A stretch of 64,000 nucleotides of DNA from Bugulina stolonifera. Lineage: Eukaryota > Bryozoa > Gymnolaemata > Cheilostomatida > Bugulidae. The stretch's first letter is position 1. Each line of letters opens with the position of its first letter. The stretch is from the NCBI GenBank assembly GCA_935421135.1, contig OW285188.1:27998433-28062432 (forward strand). Direction: 5' to 3'. This document shows, piece after piece, positions 23,607-38,600 of this stretch. The notes under the pieces are model-generated. The model had not been told where the DNA came from. It did no database searches and saw only the letters and a program-made list of their open reading frames with translations. The translations under genes were made by a program, and so were the position numbers.

Positions 23607-26600
23607 GTATTTATCCTTATTATGTACAATATAGTCACATCTATTATATACAGTATAGTCACATCTATTATATACAGTATAGTCACATCTATTATATACA
23701 GTATAGTCACATCTATTATATACAGTATAGTCACATCTATTATGTACAATATAGTCACATCTATTATGTACAGTATAGTCACATCTGTTATATACAGTAT
23801 AGTCACATCTGTTATATACAGTATAGTCTCATCTATTATATACAGTATAGTCACATCTATTATATACAGTATAGTCACATCTATTATATACAGTATAGTC
23901 ACATCTATTATATACAGTATAGTCACATCTATTATATACAGTATAGTCACATCTATTATATACAGTATAGTCACATCTATTATATACAATATAGTCACAT
24001 CTATTATATACAGTATAGTCACATCTATTATATAACATGTATTATATACAGCATAGTCACATCTATTATATACAGTATAGTCACATCTGTTATATACAGT
24101 ATAGTCACATCTATTATATACAGTATAGTCACATCTGTTATATACAGTATAGTCACATCTATTATATACAGTATAGTCACATCTGTTATATACAGTATAG
24201 TCACATCTATTATATACAGTATAGTCACATCTATTATATACAGTATAGTCACATCTGTTATATACAGTATAGTCACATCTATTATATACAGTATAGTCAC
24301 ATCTGTTATATACAGTATAGTCACATCTATTATATACAGTATAGTCACATCTATTATATACAGTATAGTCACATCTATTATATACAGTATAGTCACATCT
24401 ATTATATACAGTATAGTCACATCTATTATATACAGTATAGTCACATCTATTATATAACATGTATTATATACAGCATAGTCACATCTATTATATACAGTAT
24501 AGTCACATCTGTTATATACAGTATAGTCACATCTATTATATACAGTATAGTCACATCTGTTATATACAGTATAGTCACATCTATTATATACAGTATAGTC
24601 ACATCTGTTATATACAGTATAGTCACATCTATTATATACAGTATAGTCACATCTATTATATACAGTATAGTCACATCTATTATATACAGTATAGTCACAT
24701 CTGTTATATACAGTATAGTCACATCTATTATATACAGTATAGTCACATCTGTTATATACAGTATAGTCACATCTATTATATACAGTATAGTCACATCTGT
24801 TATATACAGTATAGTCACATCTATTATGTACAGTATAGTCACATCTGTTATATACAGTATAGTCACCTAGCACAGTGGACAGAACACAGTACTGCTGCAC
24901 CAACTCAGCAGCCGGTGAGCAGTACTAGATGTCCACTGAGCCAACTGCATATTATGGCCACCTTGCTGTATAATATATATTCCTTACTGTGTAGTATGTA
25001 CTGTCACAGCCCTAGGTGAGTAGGGATGGGCTGATACTGCTCATGTCAAAAGAGGACCAGTATTATAACCACCCATTATAATACATGTACCTTTCAGGTG
25101 ATCTCTACTATTCATTCGTTGAGAGAGCTGACGAAACACCGATTAATGTAGGTTTGTACTGCATTGCCACACTTGGATTGCTGCAATTTGACTTCTCCCC
25201 GTATTTTATTCAAGTTCTGAATAACAGTGTTCCCCCACAAGATTTAGTACTCCAGAGACCAGAAAGACACGACCTAGATTCTGCAGGTCGTAAGATGTTA
25301 GAGCAAATAGAGTGTGTTGAATCTCTCCCTTGCCATGTGGTCTGCATATTTGGGGGCAAGTGAGTTAGTGTACTAATAGCATCTACCTGTACATTTATTT
25401 GCCAGCCAAACAGCTGGCAATTGTTCAATAGCACATTCGCCCATTCATTGTGGATTGCATTGCGATGATACTTATTTAGTGTCTTTGCGACCTCTTGGAC
25501 GAACCCGAGTCGTGAATCAAAATCCCTGAGATGGCCGTCCTGCTTAGGCCACAAGGTCTATTGGCCTGGAATTTTGTTTGGATGGACGAAACCATCCTTT
25601 AGGTCACAAAGACACTAATTGATTTTTATTATCATTGGGTACAGGCATTTATGAAGCTGCTATTATGTGCATATCCATGTGTTAGCAGTTAGCCTCTTAG
25701 GTTTTTCTATATCCCAGTCAACCAAATGTGAAATTGAGAGGTTTAACAGCAATAAGAGCGTCCCCGAAGGCAGGCCAACCTTGGGTAGCAAATACTTTAT
25801 GAATACAAATATATAAGGTCAATAGCGGATTACCATTTCGATTCCAAAACCAGAATTTTCCAACTGGACCGGAGAATTAGAGGAAGAAACAAGAGAGACA
25901 ACTCCCTCGTCTTTAGTAACTCCACTACTGGATTTGTCTACGTACCTAAAGAGTCACAAGAGGTACACCTCTGGGACTGTGAGCTCTACACCCAGGATGA
26001 TATCTTATATTCTATAGAAGTAACGGTGAGACTCCTCCTTGTCTATTGTCTATTAGTTGTAGGCTGAGTAATGAAGTTAGTGCAGCTCTGTACATGCACG
26101 CACAGTGTACTTGATGACATATTTCTACATGTATATGATATATTATTGTCAATTTCACATACATGTAGCTACATGTAGCTAGCTGTTTATTGAGGCAGCA
26201 CATCCAAGTTGTAGTCTAATAGAACTGCTAGAGTTTATCCAGACTTGGTATCGCTTCAACCCAAATGTTATACATGTACAGCATGTACTGTACATGTAGG
26301 TAAAAGTAAGAAATCTCCCAAAGATAGAAGACAACTCCTCATCTCTACTTGTGAAAGTTGTTCCAGAACATGGATGGGCAGAGCTAACATGTGCAGTGAG
26401 AAACGTAGATGTCAGCAACATCACCATCTATTACAATGGGTCAAAGGTCACAGAAGGTTAGCTCACGTTCTGTGCATCACAACGTCATCTTTATAGATAC
26501 TGTATAGCTTATTTAGCTCCAATCAAATTTGAATTCCTCTGCTCTCTGCATTAAAATTTAATGCAAAGGAAACGCCTTTTGAAATCGAAATAGGCTCACT

Positions 26601-29600
26601 AGCGATGGGTCGATTTACAGCATGTAGCCTACAAAACCAGGCAAGGTCACGAGAAGTTAACATGTTTGGGTACAAATGCAGGTTGGACTGGTTACATTAG
26701 CGAGACAAGCATTTAATTACATTTTAATTCACACATTAAATTACTAATGTAGAGTAAGCATACTTCGTAGATTAGGGCATATTGATTGTATATCATAGTG
26801 TTGGTCTGCTGGTAGCACACAGGCCAGCACACCACGTACACTGGAATCCAATCAAATAAAGCCTACAGGGCTGACTTTTCAGATGCTAAATTTCCAACAG
26901 AGATCTAGAAAACAACAATTATACAACCTACCAACGGGTCCGACATTCTCCGACCATGTAATTATTATGCATGCGTAGGACCGACTTTGTGCTTCTAGAT
27001 CTGAGCTTGTATAAGTTTAGTTTATGTTTGACTACACTAGTACATGTAACTCCGAGAACTTTGCAAAACTAGGCGGGAGATTATAAAAGTTCCTATAAAA
27101 AATACAGAGCATTTAGTGATAGAAGTAGCTCTACTGCAATCTAAATTCTAACTGGCTAGCACAGAGACAGGTGCGGCTCACTTCACATGTATATAAAACT
27201 GGCAAAACCAGGACCTGCAGGGTTTGAGATTTGATGAAACCTCAGCCCGCAAATAACACCCAATTAATTCAACTCCAAACCCTCACACTCATCGTCATCA
27301 GGAAGCACAACTATTACACTACTGTGAGCAAAAACCTGCTTGAAGTAATTCAAAGCATGGAAAGCTAGTGTACAGCATGCAAAGTTCTTATACAGTGTAT
27401 CTAATTCAGTTGTATGCCCACATATCATGCTATATAAGAGTGTTCATCCATTGAGTGCCCACATATCATGCTGTATAAGAGTGTTCATCCATTGAGTGCC
27501 CACATATCATGCTATATAAGAGTGTTCATCCATTGAGTGCCCACATATCATGCTGTATAAGAGTGTTCATCCATTGAGTGCCCACATATCATGCTGTATT
27601 AGAGTGTTCATTCATTGAGTGCCATATGAATACTTATACTCCAGATTATCCTACCTTTGCTGAATTTGATTCTGTGGGATCACGGCTCATCTTTAGGAAT
27701 ATGACTCAGAACTATACGGCCAGCATAATGTGTGAGGCAGTTAACGAGGCAGGATCTATCTACTTAACTACTAACCTTATAGTCAGAGGTAGGGAGCATA
27801 CCTTAACACAGCCTGTATTGCTGCAGTGGATGTGCTGAGGTAGTTGCTTATCACTGCTTGACAACACCTAATCCCTTCTAACTGTAAACAGCACCATTCC
27901 CCTACTAGAGATTAACCTGGGTAGCACTGTGAACAGCACCATTCCCCTACTAGAGATTAACCTGGGGAGGGCATGTCAGACCTTGTCCTGGAGATAATGT
28001 AACAGATTAGAAACAGTAGCACCGTCTGGGTTGCCTTCCCATAATGCCATGTAGTTATATGATGCTCCTGAGACATTAAGACAATGCATACAATACTTTA
28101 GAATGTCAAGATGGATCCAGGTCCAATGGAACACACTGCGTCAGATGTAGCCAGATATGTTGGCAAAGGTGTTTGGTACATGACATTGAGTCAAGTAGAG
28201 ATAGAGAAGTTAACTTCCCAAGAGGATGCAGAAGAATAGGCGGCCATTTAATACTAAATTACGGTAAGAGGTCACTTGTCGGTAAAGGGCTAATTCAGTG
28301 TCAATGACTCCTGTATATTGATGCATGCTCCACTACTTGTAGATGCTCCAATACTTGCAGATGCTCCAATACTTTTAGATGATATACCACTTGACCACGA
28401 TGATCTCCAGCAGTCTCTCAGCACTATTGAAGAGATAACTGGTTCTCTTATCGTCAGAAGTAAAGTAGGCCTAGACTCCTCTTTTCTCTCCACTCTAGCA
28501 GTGCTTAAAAACCTAAAGCGTGTGTTGGGGAGAGGTTTGTGGAGGAACTCACGGCTGTGTGCTGGAAGTTTCACTGGTCACTGCAACAGGTAAGCTCCAT
28601 TAGCTCTTTCCCTCAACATGCATGTCAAGATATAATTCAAATTCTATACTATATAAATTTGAATAGTTACTTGTAAGACTAGCATAGTTTCATTCAGCCA
28701 ACAATTGCGGCATATAAAACGTAAGATTTACGTATACATTGTACATGACTTGTTGTGTTATGGAAGGTATACATATACATTGTACATGACTTGTTGTGTT
28801 TTGGAAGGTATACATATACATTGTACATGACTAGTTGTGTTATGGAAGGTATATAAGCACAATTATACACAAGATTTACATTGTACACGTACATGAGATT
28901 AATGCGTTCCTTGCTCTGTCTGTTTCTTTCTGCACAGAGAGCATGCTCTAGTCCTGGACTTACCAAACCTGCGAAGGTTGGAACTAGAGAACTTAATGGA
29001 AGTTGGGGGAAGTTTCTCCATACGATTACCAAACCTCTGTCTGACAACACAACTCAGCCTTGAGCAGACGCTCAGGTCTGCGTCTAATGAGAATAACATT
29101 CTGGAACCTCAAGTGATTGCGCGATGCTACTCAGGTGAGTTAAACTTGGGTCTACTAGCTACTTACTGTTATATGTACAGTAGGAGTGCGAGTAGTTGTA
29201 TATTGTATCTTATAGCAAGTGATAGCAAGTGCTTTCTAATCATGTTATGTAGGGCTACCTATACAGCACCTTCTCTATCAGCCCTCTACTGAAATGTGTG
29301 ACCATGAGGAAGATTGGAGATTTGATGACAAAGGTGAAAGGGATTTTGTACGACTCCACTTGTCTAAGCTACAACGCTGGAGGGACGTCAGTATCTGGTT
29401 ACGAGATGGTAACTATTACTATGCTTGATTGCTTTCTGTACTCATTCCTTCTAAGTTTCTCATATTTTGCTTTACTGTGGTTCAGTCAATAGTGGAATTT
29501 CTATATATCATGTGTTTGAGAATAATATTGTGTCCTGCCACCTTAGTCGTTCTGTTTTAGTTACATTTTAGCTAAAGACAACCCAACATATTGTGTGTTA

Positions 29601-32600
29601 TAAGCATTTACTTTGGATTTGTTAACTAACATTTACCTCAGACTATATGGAATGACCTTTCGTATACTGACCTACCATACCTTGAACATTCGTATACTGA
29701 CCTACCATACCTTGAACATTTGTATACTGACCTACCATACCTTGAACATTAGTATACTGACCTACCACACCTTGACCATTCGTATACTGACCTACCATAC
29801 CTTGACCATTCGTATACTGACCTACCATACCTTGAACATTTGTATACTGACCTACCATACCTTGAACATTTGTTACTTTGTATAACCATGTACCTAACAA
29901 CAATATACAGTAATGCAGGGTGACGCCATTAGAACCTGTTATGTCCCTTCACTTCCTTCTAACAGTTGACCTATTCTGAACACAACGATAAAACTGGATG
30001 GAAAATCCAGTGATAATCATTATATTATTGTGGTAAAATACCCTTTCTAACATTGGTTTGGCTAACTGTAGGCGGGGAGAGGTATCTTATGCCATTAACA
30101 TTACAAGGAGAGATACTACACACTAGCGGACCTACTGGTGACTCTAAGAGAGGGTATTTCCTGTGTAGAACCAATCTCGCTAGTTAGTGTTACATGTATA
30201 TAAGTGGACACGCTAGTTGGTGTTACATGTACATGTATATAAATAGACTCGCTAGTTAGTGTCACATGTATATAAGTGGACTCGCTAGTTGGTGTTACAT
30301 GTATATAAGTGGACTCGCTAGTCTCTGTCTTCTCTCTGCCATTCACACGGTATCAAATGAAACTAAGGGCATTCATTGTCTATCTATTCGTTAATGCCCA
30401 GGTGTTTTACTAACCAATTACCCAACTGATATATATGTAGCTTACATAATGTACCGTAGGTAAACTACTAGTTGTTATCCCAGCAATTGATATGCTAGGT
30501 CTAGGTAATTCGCATATATTGCACCATCAATTTGTACGTCATGTGATTTCTGCTGTGTATACATTGTAGCTGAAGCAGATATTGCACCAGTAAAGACTAC
30601 GGTGACTGAGGAATGCGATGGAAGAAGACGCTATGTAATGAATAGAACCATCTGTACCCATGCATATGGACAAGATTGTCAAGGTCGGTTCTGCACATGT
30701 GTAGAAGGTCTGTTACAGCCAGTGGGTCAGAGAGTATAAAAACAATGATGAACAATACATGCACATTGTTCATCATTGTGCTGACAGCTTGTATTTGATT
30801 GCTCTACAGAGAGTGAGCAAAGTAATGAGGTCACGCCCTGCTGCCTAAAAGATGACATTCACAGCAATCTATTGGTTACTGACGATGTGAACTATGCTGG
30901 TGGCACCGAGTCTCAGTTTGAATGTGCTTATGATAATACGATATCAGTACAGGGTCAGTGCAGTTCTAGTGGACAGTGGAAGTTTAACCAGATCCATGGA
31001 CTACTTATCACTATGCATGGTGACAAGGAGTTGTACAATGGTTGCCCCAGTAAGTCTCAGTATTTACCCGTATAGACGACGGTGCGGTGTTTGGGTTTTG
31101 GGTTTGGGTTCTTATTACTAGAGCACATGTTCAGAATCATCTCAAAACACGGAGAAGGAAGTACATGTAGTAATGCATCTCAGCTTATCTCTGTAAGAAC
31201 TGGTAGTCTTACTCTATCTAAAGGACTGGCTTACTGACTAATTGTAATCTCTATTGTAGGAGGACCTGACTGCTCCCTTGGCCCCCCTATTGAGGGAACC
31301 AATCTATTTATTCCAGTATATTATTTATCAAACAACACAAAGAGTGTTCCTCGTGGGGAGGCCGTTTTTCACCAATGTTTGGATGGCTACGAGAGACCTA
31401 CATATCCAGATGTCATTCCATCCTTATGTGACTATTCAAACAACCTTCAGCATACGTCAGGAATTTCTCTTCAATGTCACCCCAAAGTAAAATATGCATG
31501 TACATTGTATATGAACAATTTGCTTGCCTGAAATCATTTTATTAGGGAGTTGATTGCAACTTTATACATGTGTGACATCAGCATGCACAACTCAGGTTTG
31601 AGTTACCTGCTACTTTAACTGCTGCATGCAGTAGTGGAGAAATTTAGGCAGTTTGATCCTATTTGTAGTTGGGGCTTGGGGTTAAGGTGGCCGCCCAATA
31701 ATATATAGAGAAGACACCTACTTCTGTTTTGGTGAAGAACAAAGGTTATATTACATTTCTCTATCTCTGCACCTGTTGTGACCGTCTAACGCAGTCACCT
31801 GACACAATCTCCGCAATCACCTAATGCTATCACCTCAGGCTGTTATTATACACTCTATGAGATATCTATTGCTTAACAGGTTTCATTTGATTGGCTGATG
31901 AACACGACATTCTCTGATGGACTGTGTGTCGCTGTGAACTCTGAGTTCTCCTCCCACCAAGGGGCGATCCAGTCATGTCTAGACAACAATGCAACTCTAC
32001 TCAACCTTAATCAATCCAATGATCAGCTCATCAACTATATCATCCAAGAGACTATCAGAGATTCTCAGATAACTACCCTCTGGATAGCAGCTGGTGAGTT
32101 GGAAAGTTAAACCTTTATTCTATCTGAAATCAGCAGAGCTGGGTCCAAGTCATAGATTTGACTTGACTTGCCAAGTCAAGTCAAGTCACAAGTCGACTTG
32201 ACTTGGACTTGCCAACTTGCTGACTTGACTTGACTTTGACTTGCACATCAATGTGACTTGACTTGACTTGGACACATGAATGACTTGTGATTTTGACTTG
32301 ACTTTGACTTGCACATCAATGTGACTTGACTTGACTTGACTTGGACACAGGAATGACTTGTGATTTTGACTTGGGTTTTGCCAAGTCAATCTGGCAAATA
32401 AAAATTTTGTACAGTGTTTAGCCAACATGGAAAAAAGGTCTCAATTGCCTACCTAATTATCATTTTTACTAGATCAGTGCTACTAGCAGCACTCAGAGTA
32501 TATCAAGGTTAGCTATGAGGGTACACACTTCAGGCACTATCTAAGCTGTGTGTACGTACGTGAGACTACACAACGACAATGCATAGTCACAAGTACACAC

Positions 32601-35600
32601 AGTGCAAGTAGTGTAAGTGTAGCATACAATGTAGGTGGGGTGTAAGACTGTAAGTAGTGAATACAATGTGCCGTGCAGTAATTACTAGAGTTAAATTGCA
32701 GGACTGGCCAGTGGACACTCCTTGCTGTACCATGTGCTGTTTATACGCTATGTAACACTGCATCACCATTACAATATACAGTATATAATACTATATGACC
32801 AGTCTCGACCGTAGTGCCAATAATACTACTTATATAGACTAGTTCTTTACCATGATTGCATCATATACATGTCCATGCCCTACTACACCTTGGCATAGGT
32901 TTTTCATGGATTGGAATGCCTACTAAAAGAAAAAAATGATGTTTTGAAAAATGTAAAATTTTTTGAAGTTATCTTCCACTTGACTTGCATTTCGACTTGA
33001 CTTGACTTTGACTTGACTTGACTTGCGACTTGCATGACAGCTGACTTGACTTGACTTGACTTGAGGCAGCACTGACTTGACTTCGACTTGACTTGCTTTC
33101 AAAATTTTAGAAATTACTTGACTTGACTTGACTTGAGGCAGCACTGACTTGACTTGGACTTGACTTCCCTCCAAAATTTTAGAAATGACTTGACTTGTTG
33201 ACTTGCAAGTCGACTTGGACCCAACTCTGGAAATCAGTGAGTGAAGAAAACTCTAACAACTCATACTATGAACATATTTCACATGTAATTGTTACAAGGT
33301 AATATCATTGGCCCTACCTATACTACCATAATCGCAGACATGTGCCAAGCAGACAAATACTCAAGTCAAGAGTCAAGTAAGAGTATACATTCCCAATTGA
33401 TAAAAAGTAGTTTAGAGTCAACTCATCGGATGAAGCAAGTCAAAAGTAGAGTAAGAGTAAATAAACAGCCATTTTGAAAAGTAAAGTAAGAGTTAAGCAA
33501 CTAGTGCCAAAATGCTAGAGTCAGAGTAGAGTCAAAAGTACAGCAGTATGTCAAAGAGAATACCAATGGGAATTTTGTATAACACAAATTTCTGATGTAT
33601 ACAAGTGTGACAACACACAATAGGTAATACTTAGTGTTAGATCTGATTTTCTGTCAGTTATAGTAGTTCTGAGGAACAAAGGCTACTTCAAATTTCCACT
33701 ATTGTTCTAATGGTAGGTCTGTTTATCTATAAGCCTTTCAGCTTCTCTATGTTGGACAAGACTTATTACATAATTACACCAAACCAATAGAATTATCATT
33801 GATAGCTGAGAGATTAGAGTAAAGTAAGAGTCAAGCATCATGCTTTGTAGGAGAGTAGAAGTAAAAGTCAATTCCCAGCTTTCACACAATACAAAAGCAC
33901 AAGTCAATTAAAAGTAATGAAAAGCTGTTGCTCGAGTTAACTTGAGTCGAGTAAAATGACTCGAGTGCCCATCTCTGCATAATCGCCATGTTAAGGAAAT
34001 CAAACAGAGCACATTTATCTCTCCAACCTGAGAAAAAACTATTAAATTTAAAATATTAAAAAAACTGATTGAAGCAGAGAAAAACTCAATACCAAAACAG
34101 CATGGATACCAAATTCACGATTGATATGAATATCTAAACATTAGTTGACGGTGGAACATACATGTAGATTATATGTGGACTACAGTGCTTCAAGCAAATA
34201 TATGTTTTAGGTAGTGGACGAGTCAGCGTGAACGCCACATGTCTTACAATAGAATACAGCAGCGTGAATAATACATATGAAAGGAGAGATACGTCCTGTG
34301 ATGGACGATACCAGTCGCTCTGTGGCTCAGGTCACCACAAACTAGATGGTAAATAACATTTTACACTGTGTTACAGGACAATCCTGGCTCTCATATGCAT
34401 ATGCTAAATCTACCACCAGATACATGCAGTGGTTTGTGATCTCATCCGAGTATTACTGTTATGTAGGTGGGTGGGGTCAATGGTTAGATTGGACAGCTTG
34501 TGGTATCAAGACTAGAACTAGGTGGAGGAGTTGTGATAACCCCGCCCCCTTTTGTGGAGGTGAACTTTGCGTTGGTGTGAGTGAGGAGACAGGCCTGTGT
34601 TGTGAGGATCCAGGTTTGATATTACTAGTACTAAACTTATAACACTGATGTCTACACATCACAGTAGTAATGCTGCAGGATATAACTAATATCTACATAC
34701 TGTTGTAGCAGTGAACTATTTCCACTGATGTCTTTACAGTCAATACTGTAGTTATAGTATTGAAATATGACTGAGATCTGTAGGTCATCCAACATCCAGT
34801 ACCAGGAAGTACAATGGCCGGTTACCCGGGGAGTCAATTGAATATCACTGCTTGGAAGGATTCAAAACTGCAGACGGAGCCAATGAGAGTTTCATAGTCT
34901 GTGAGGAGACTGGCTATTGGTCAGCTGACCCACCTTCATGTATGAGTAAGCTCTTCAAATATTTACTCGTCTTCTGCATGTGGAATAAATTAATAACTTG
35001 ACTATTAAATAGAGAATGTAGGTAGGTGGGCAGAGAATTGAGTAAGTAAGTAGAGTTCACAGGCTCACTAGTTTGCCGTCCATGCACCAAGAGTGTAGGT
35101 ATCATGCTCTATAATATTACTAAGTATGAATTTTATACAGGAGTGCCGTGTGAACAACTGGCAGAAGGCAAGTTCTCCAGTTACTACATACCTCCGTGGT
35201 TGGAAGGGCAGCAACTGCTCTATGAGGACTATGTAGAATACGTATGCGATGACGGGTTTGTAGTCTCAGGTACCCAGGTGGAGATAAAACGGAGGGCGAC
35301 ATGTTCACGTGAAGGTGTTTGGAGACCTAGAACTGTCGACTGTTGGCGTTAGTATAGTGCAGATTATAGAATACAGTATAACATAACATATAATATATAG
35401 AGCATAGAACATACAGTACAGCATAACATATAATAAAATATAGATTATAGAACATACAGTATAGCATAACATGAAATTATAATATGTAGAGTATAGAATA
35501 TACAGTACAGCATAACATATAATAATATATACATGTAGAATATAGAATACACAGTGTAATGGCTTGCATACCTTGCATTGTATCCAAGTAACATACAATG

Positions 35601-38600
35601 TAGTGTAGTATAACGTAACGCTACAGATTATTTGGGTTATAGCTAGAAGATGTCCGGAGATACTCATTGAGAACTCCTTGTACGTGAATAAGGTGAGAAG
35701 TATGTACAACCGTGGAGAAGTAGAGGGTGGCTACTATTACAGTGACAAAGTGGAGGTAAAGTGCATGGATGGCTATAGATTCCTTGACCAGCGAGTGTCT
35801 GTATCCATTACCTGTACAGACGCTGGACAGTGGAGTCAGTCTCTATCCCATTGTGTAGGTAAGTTACATCGACTAGGCTCAGCCAAGGTCAACAGATAGA
35901 TCGGCAACTGTCCACTAGAGTTAGATTTAGGCATTGGTACATGTACATGTACATGTACCAATGCCTAAATCTATGCATATTATGCATAATTCTTTAATGA
36001 ACGTATACAAGTTTAGTATAGTTGGAGGTAACTTTGCTTCATGGGCTAGGGTAGGATATGTGTAAAGACACATTATACACCAATTGGCATATTGTAGAGA
36101 TTCACTGTGCAAAGCTACCACCACTATCTGACACCATAGTCTCATACCCTAATGTAAGTATATTTGTGAAGAAGGGAGAAGACCAACTTGTTGACTGTCT
36201 GGACGGATACGAGACGTCATCAGGGTCTCTCTACCAAAACCTAACCTGTGTGGAAGGAAGTATCTGGAATCCCCTACAGCCCCAGCCATGCAGCAGTATG
36301 TACTTACGCAATGTACTTACGCAATGTACTCACGCAATGTACTTACGCAATGTACTGCATATGATGTATTATAATTAGGACTCCACACGTGTACATGTAT
36401 ACTGTGTACATGTACAGTATTCAATCTACATGTAATAGGTGCACTCACTAGCTAAGCATTGAACAGTTCAGCTTCAAATTCTTTTACAGGCCTGCATCCA
36501 AAGATTTCCTGATGTTAATTGCTTTATACATATACTATTTTATCCATAATCAGAGAGATATAAGGCAGAGGTATTTAGTTAACTGAATTTTCCCTCCTGC
36601 CATTATCATTTGGAAATATAGTGCAGGCGTGATGCATAGTATTCTCAAAATAGAAATTTATAGACATCACAGCAGGTATGCGCAGAGTCGAGTTGAGGTA
36701 TTCTGGATTTGAGTGACCAGCATAACCACGGAGAATTTGAACTAATTGTATATCTAGAATAGCTTAGCTGAAACCAACACTCGCTGCTTCACAATTTTAG
36801 AGGTAAACTGCTCAGATCCTGGTGATGGTGTAAATGTAGTAGAGAGGGACGGTGTGAACTTTAGATTTGGTTCAGAAGTAACATATCTGTGTGCAGTGGG
36901 CTACATAACTCAAGATACTAAAACTACTTCGAGAAAGATAGTGTGTCGGACAGACAGGAGCTGGTCAATGCCTGCCCCTGTATGTGTCCGTGAGTATACA
37001 CATTAGTACAAGTACAAGGAACATGGTTGTTATGGCCTTTACAGACAAATAATGTGCTACAGCACTTACATCTAGTGTTGACAAGTGTATCGGTTACATA
37101 ACTGCATCGTGTAGCAGACTTTATTTAACATGTGAACAGTATATATTAGTGGCAGACGTTATTTAGCATGTGAACAGTACATCTAGTAGCAGGCGTTATT
37201 TAGCATGTGAACAGTATATCTATTAGTTTTGGACGAGCATTATGCTTGATTTCTCTAAATTCTTGATGCAACTTTAAATCACTGGTTCTGCTTCTGTGAA
37301 CCAAACATCCCACCGTCATAGGTTAGGAGGTACTTTGGTCTATATGTAGCTGTTCAGTGTGAACCTCCTCTCTTGGGAAACGGAACGGAGGACAGAATTC
37401 TGGAGAAGTCATATAATTATAGTGCTGAGTTAGGTGTCAACTGTCTGCCTACATTCCATGTATATGGGCACCGTGACCTCACTCATTTCTCTCTCACCTG
37501 CCAGGAAAATGAAGAATGGGAATCTGATTCCCCTCAGCTCTGTGTCAAGGACACTACTTATGTAGGTGACTCATTTGCTGCTTCACTTAATGACTCACTA
37601 GCATTGCGCAAATCTCAACCTACATGAATGCTTTAGTTTGCACTTTACCGCACAAAGATCACATAGATATACATTTCCCTCAAGTTTTTGATCGGCCATC
37701 TTGTCATCTTCGTTCCACTTATTTTTGCACCTTTGTAGTCTATAATTGCGGTGGTAACTCACTGTTTAAAATATCAACATATTGAACTCTTCCCGTCTGC
37801 TGTATATGCCTTGGGCTAATTATGAGCTTGGCCATGAAAGAACCAATATAATGTGTGTATCGTACCATTTGCTGCTACAGGTAAATTTCAACTTGACAGT
37901 GAGCACAGAGAAGGTGGGTGTGGTTCATGTTACATTTATCCAATCAAGAGCGTACCAAGGAATAAAGGTGAACTATACCCTAACAATGTCAGGTAAGGTG
38001 GTGTACCTGCTCACAAATATACGCCAACATAAATAATTATTATTTTAATTCAGTACGTGCTGGCTCTCAGACTATAGCATTGTCGTGTAGCTGAGTGTTG
38101 TGTCCGACTGGGTAGCTGTTGTGTGTATATATACTGGTTATAGTATACGTAGTACACTGTACACATCACACCGTATACACCTACATGTATATCACTGTTG
38201 TATGTGTATATACTGGTTATAGTATACGTAGTACACTGTACATATCACACAGTATTATACACCTACATGTATATCACTGTTGTGTGTATATATACTGGTT
38301 ATAGCAGACATACTACACTGTACATATCACACCGTATACACCTACATGTATATCACTGTTGTATGTGTATATACTGGTTATAGCATACGTACTACACTGT
38401 ACATATCACACAGTATTATACACCTACATGTATATCACTGTTGTATGTGTATATACTGGTTATAGTATACGTACTACACTGTACATATCACACAGTATTA
38501 TACACCTACATGTATATCACTATTGTATGTGTATATAATGGTTATAGTATACGTAGTACACTGTACATATCACACAGTATTATACACCTACATGTATATC

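Noticed and set aside
23579..24903. Frames of 290 or more residues on both strands
   Set aside because: All arise from the 24-bp minisatellite.
25210..25554. 114-codon minus-strand frame
   Set aside because: Antisense to receptor exon 4 and crosses into a MITE.
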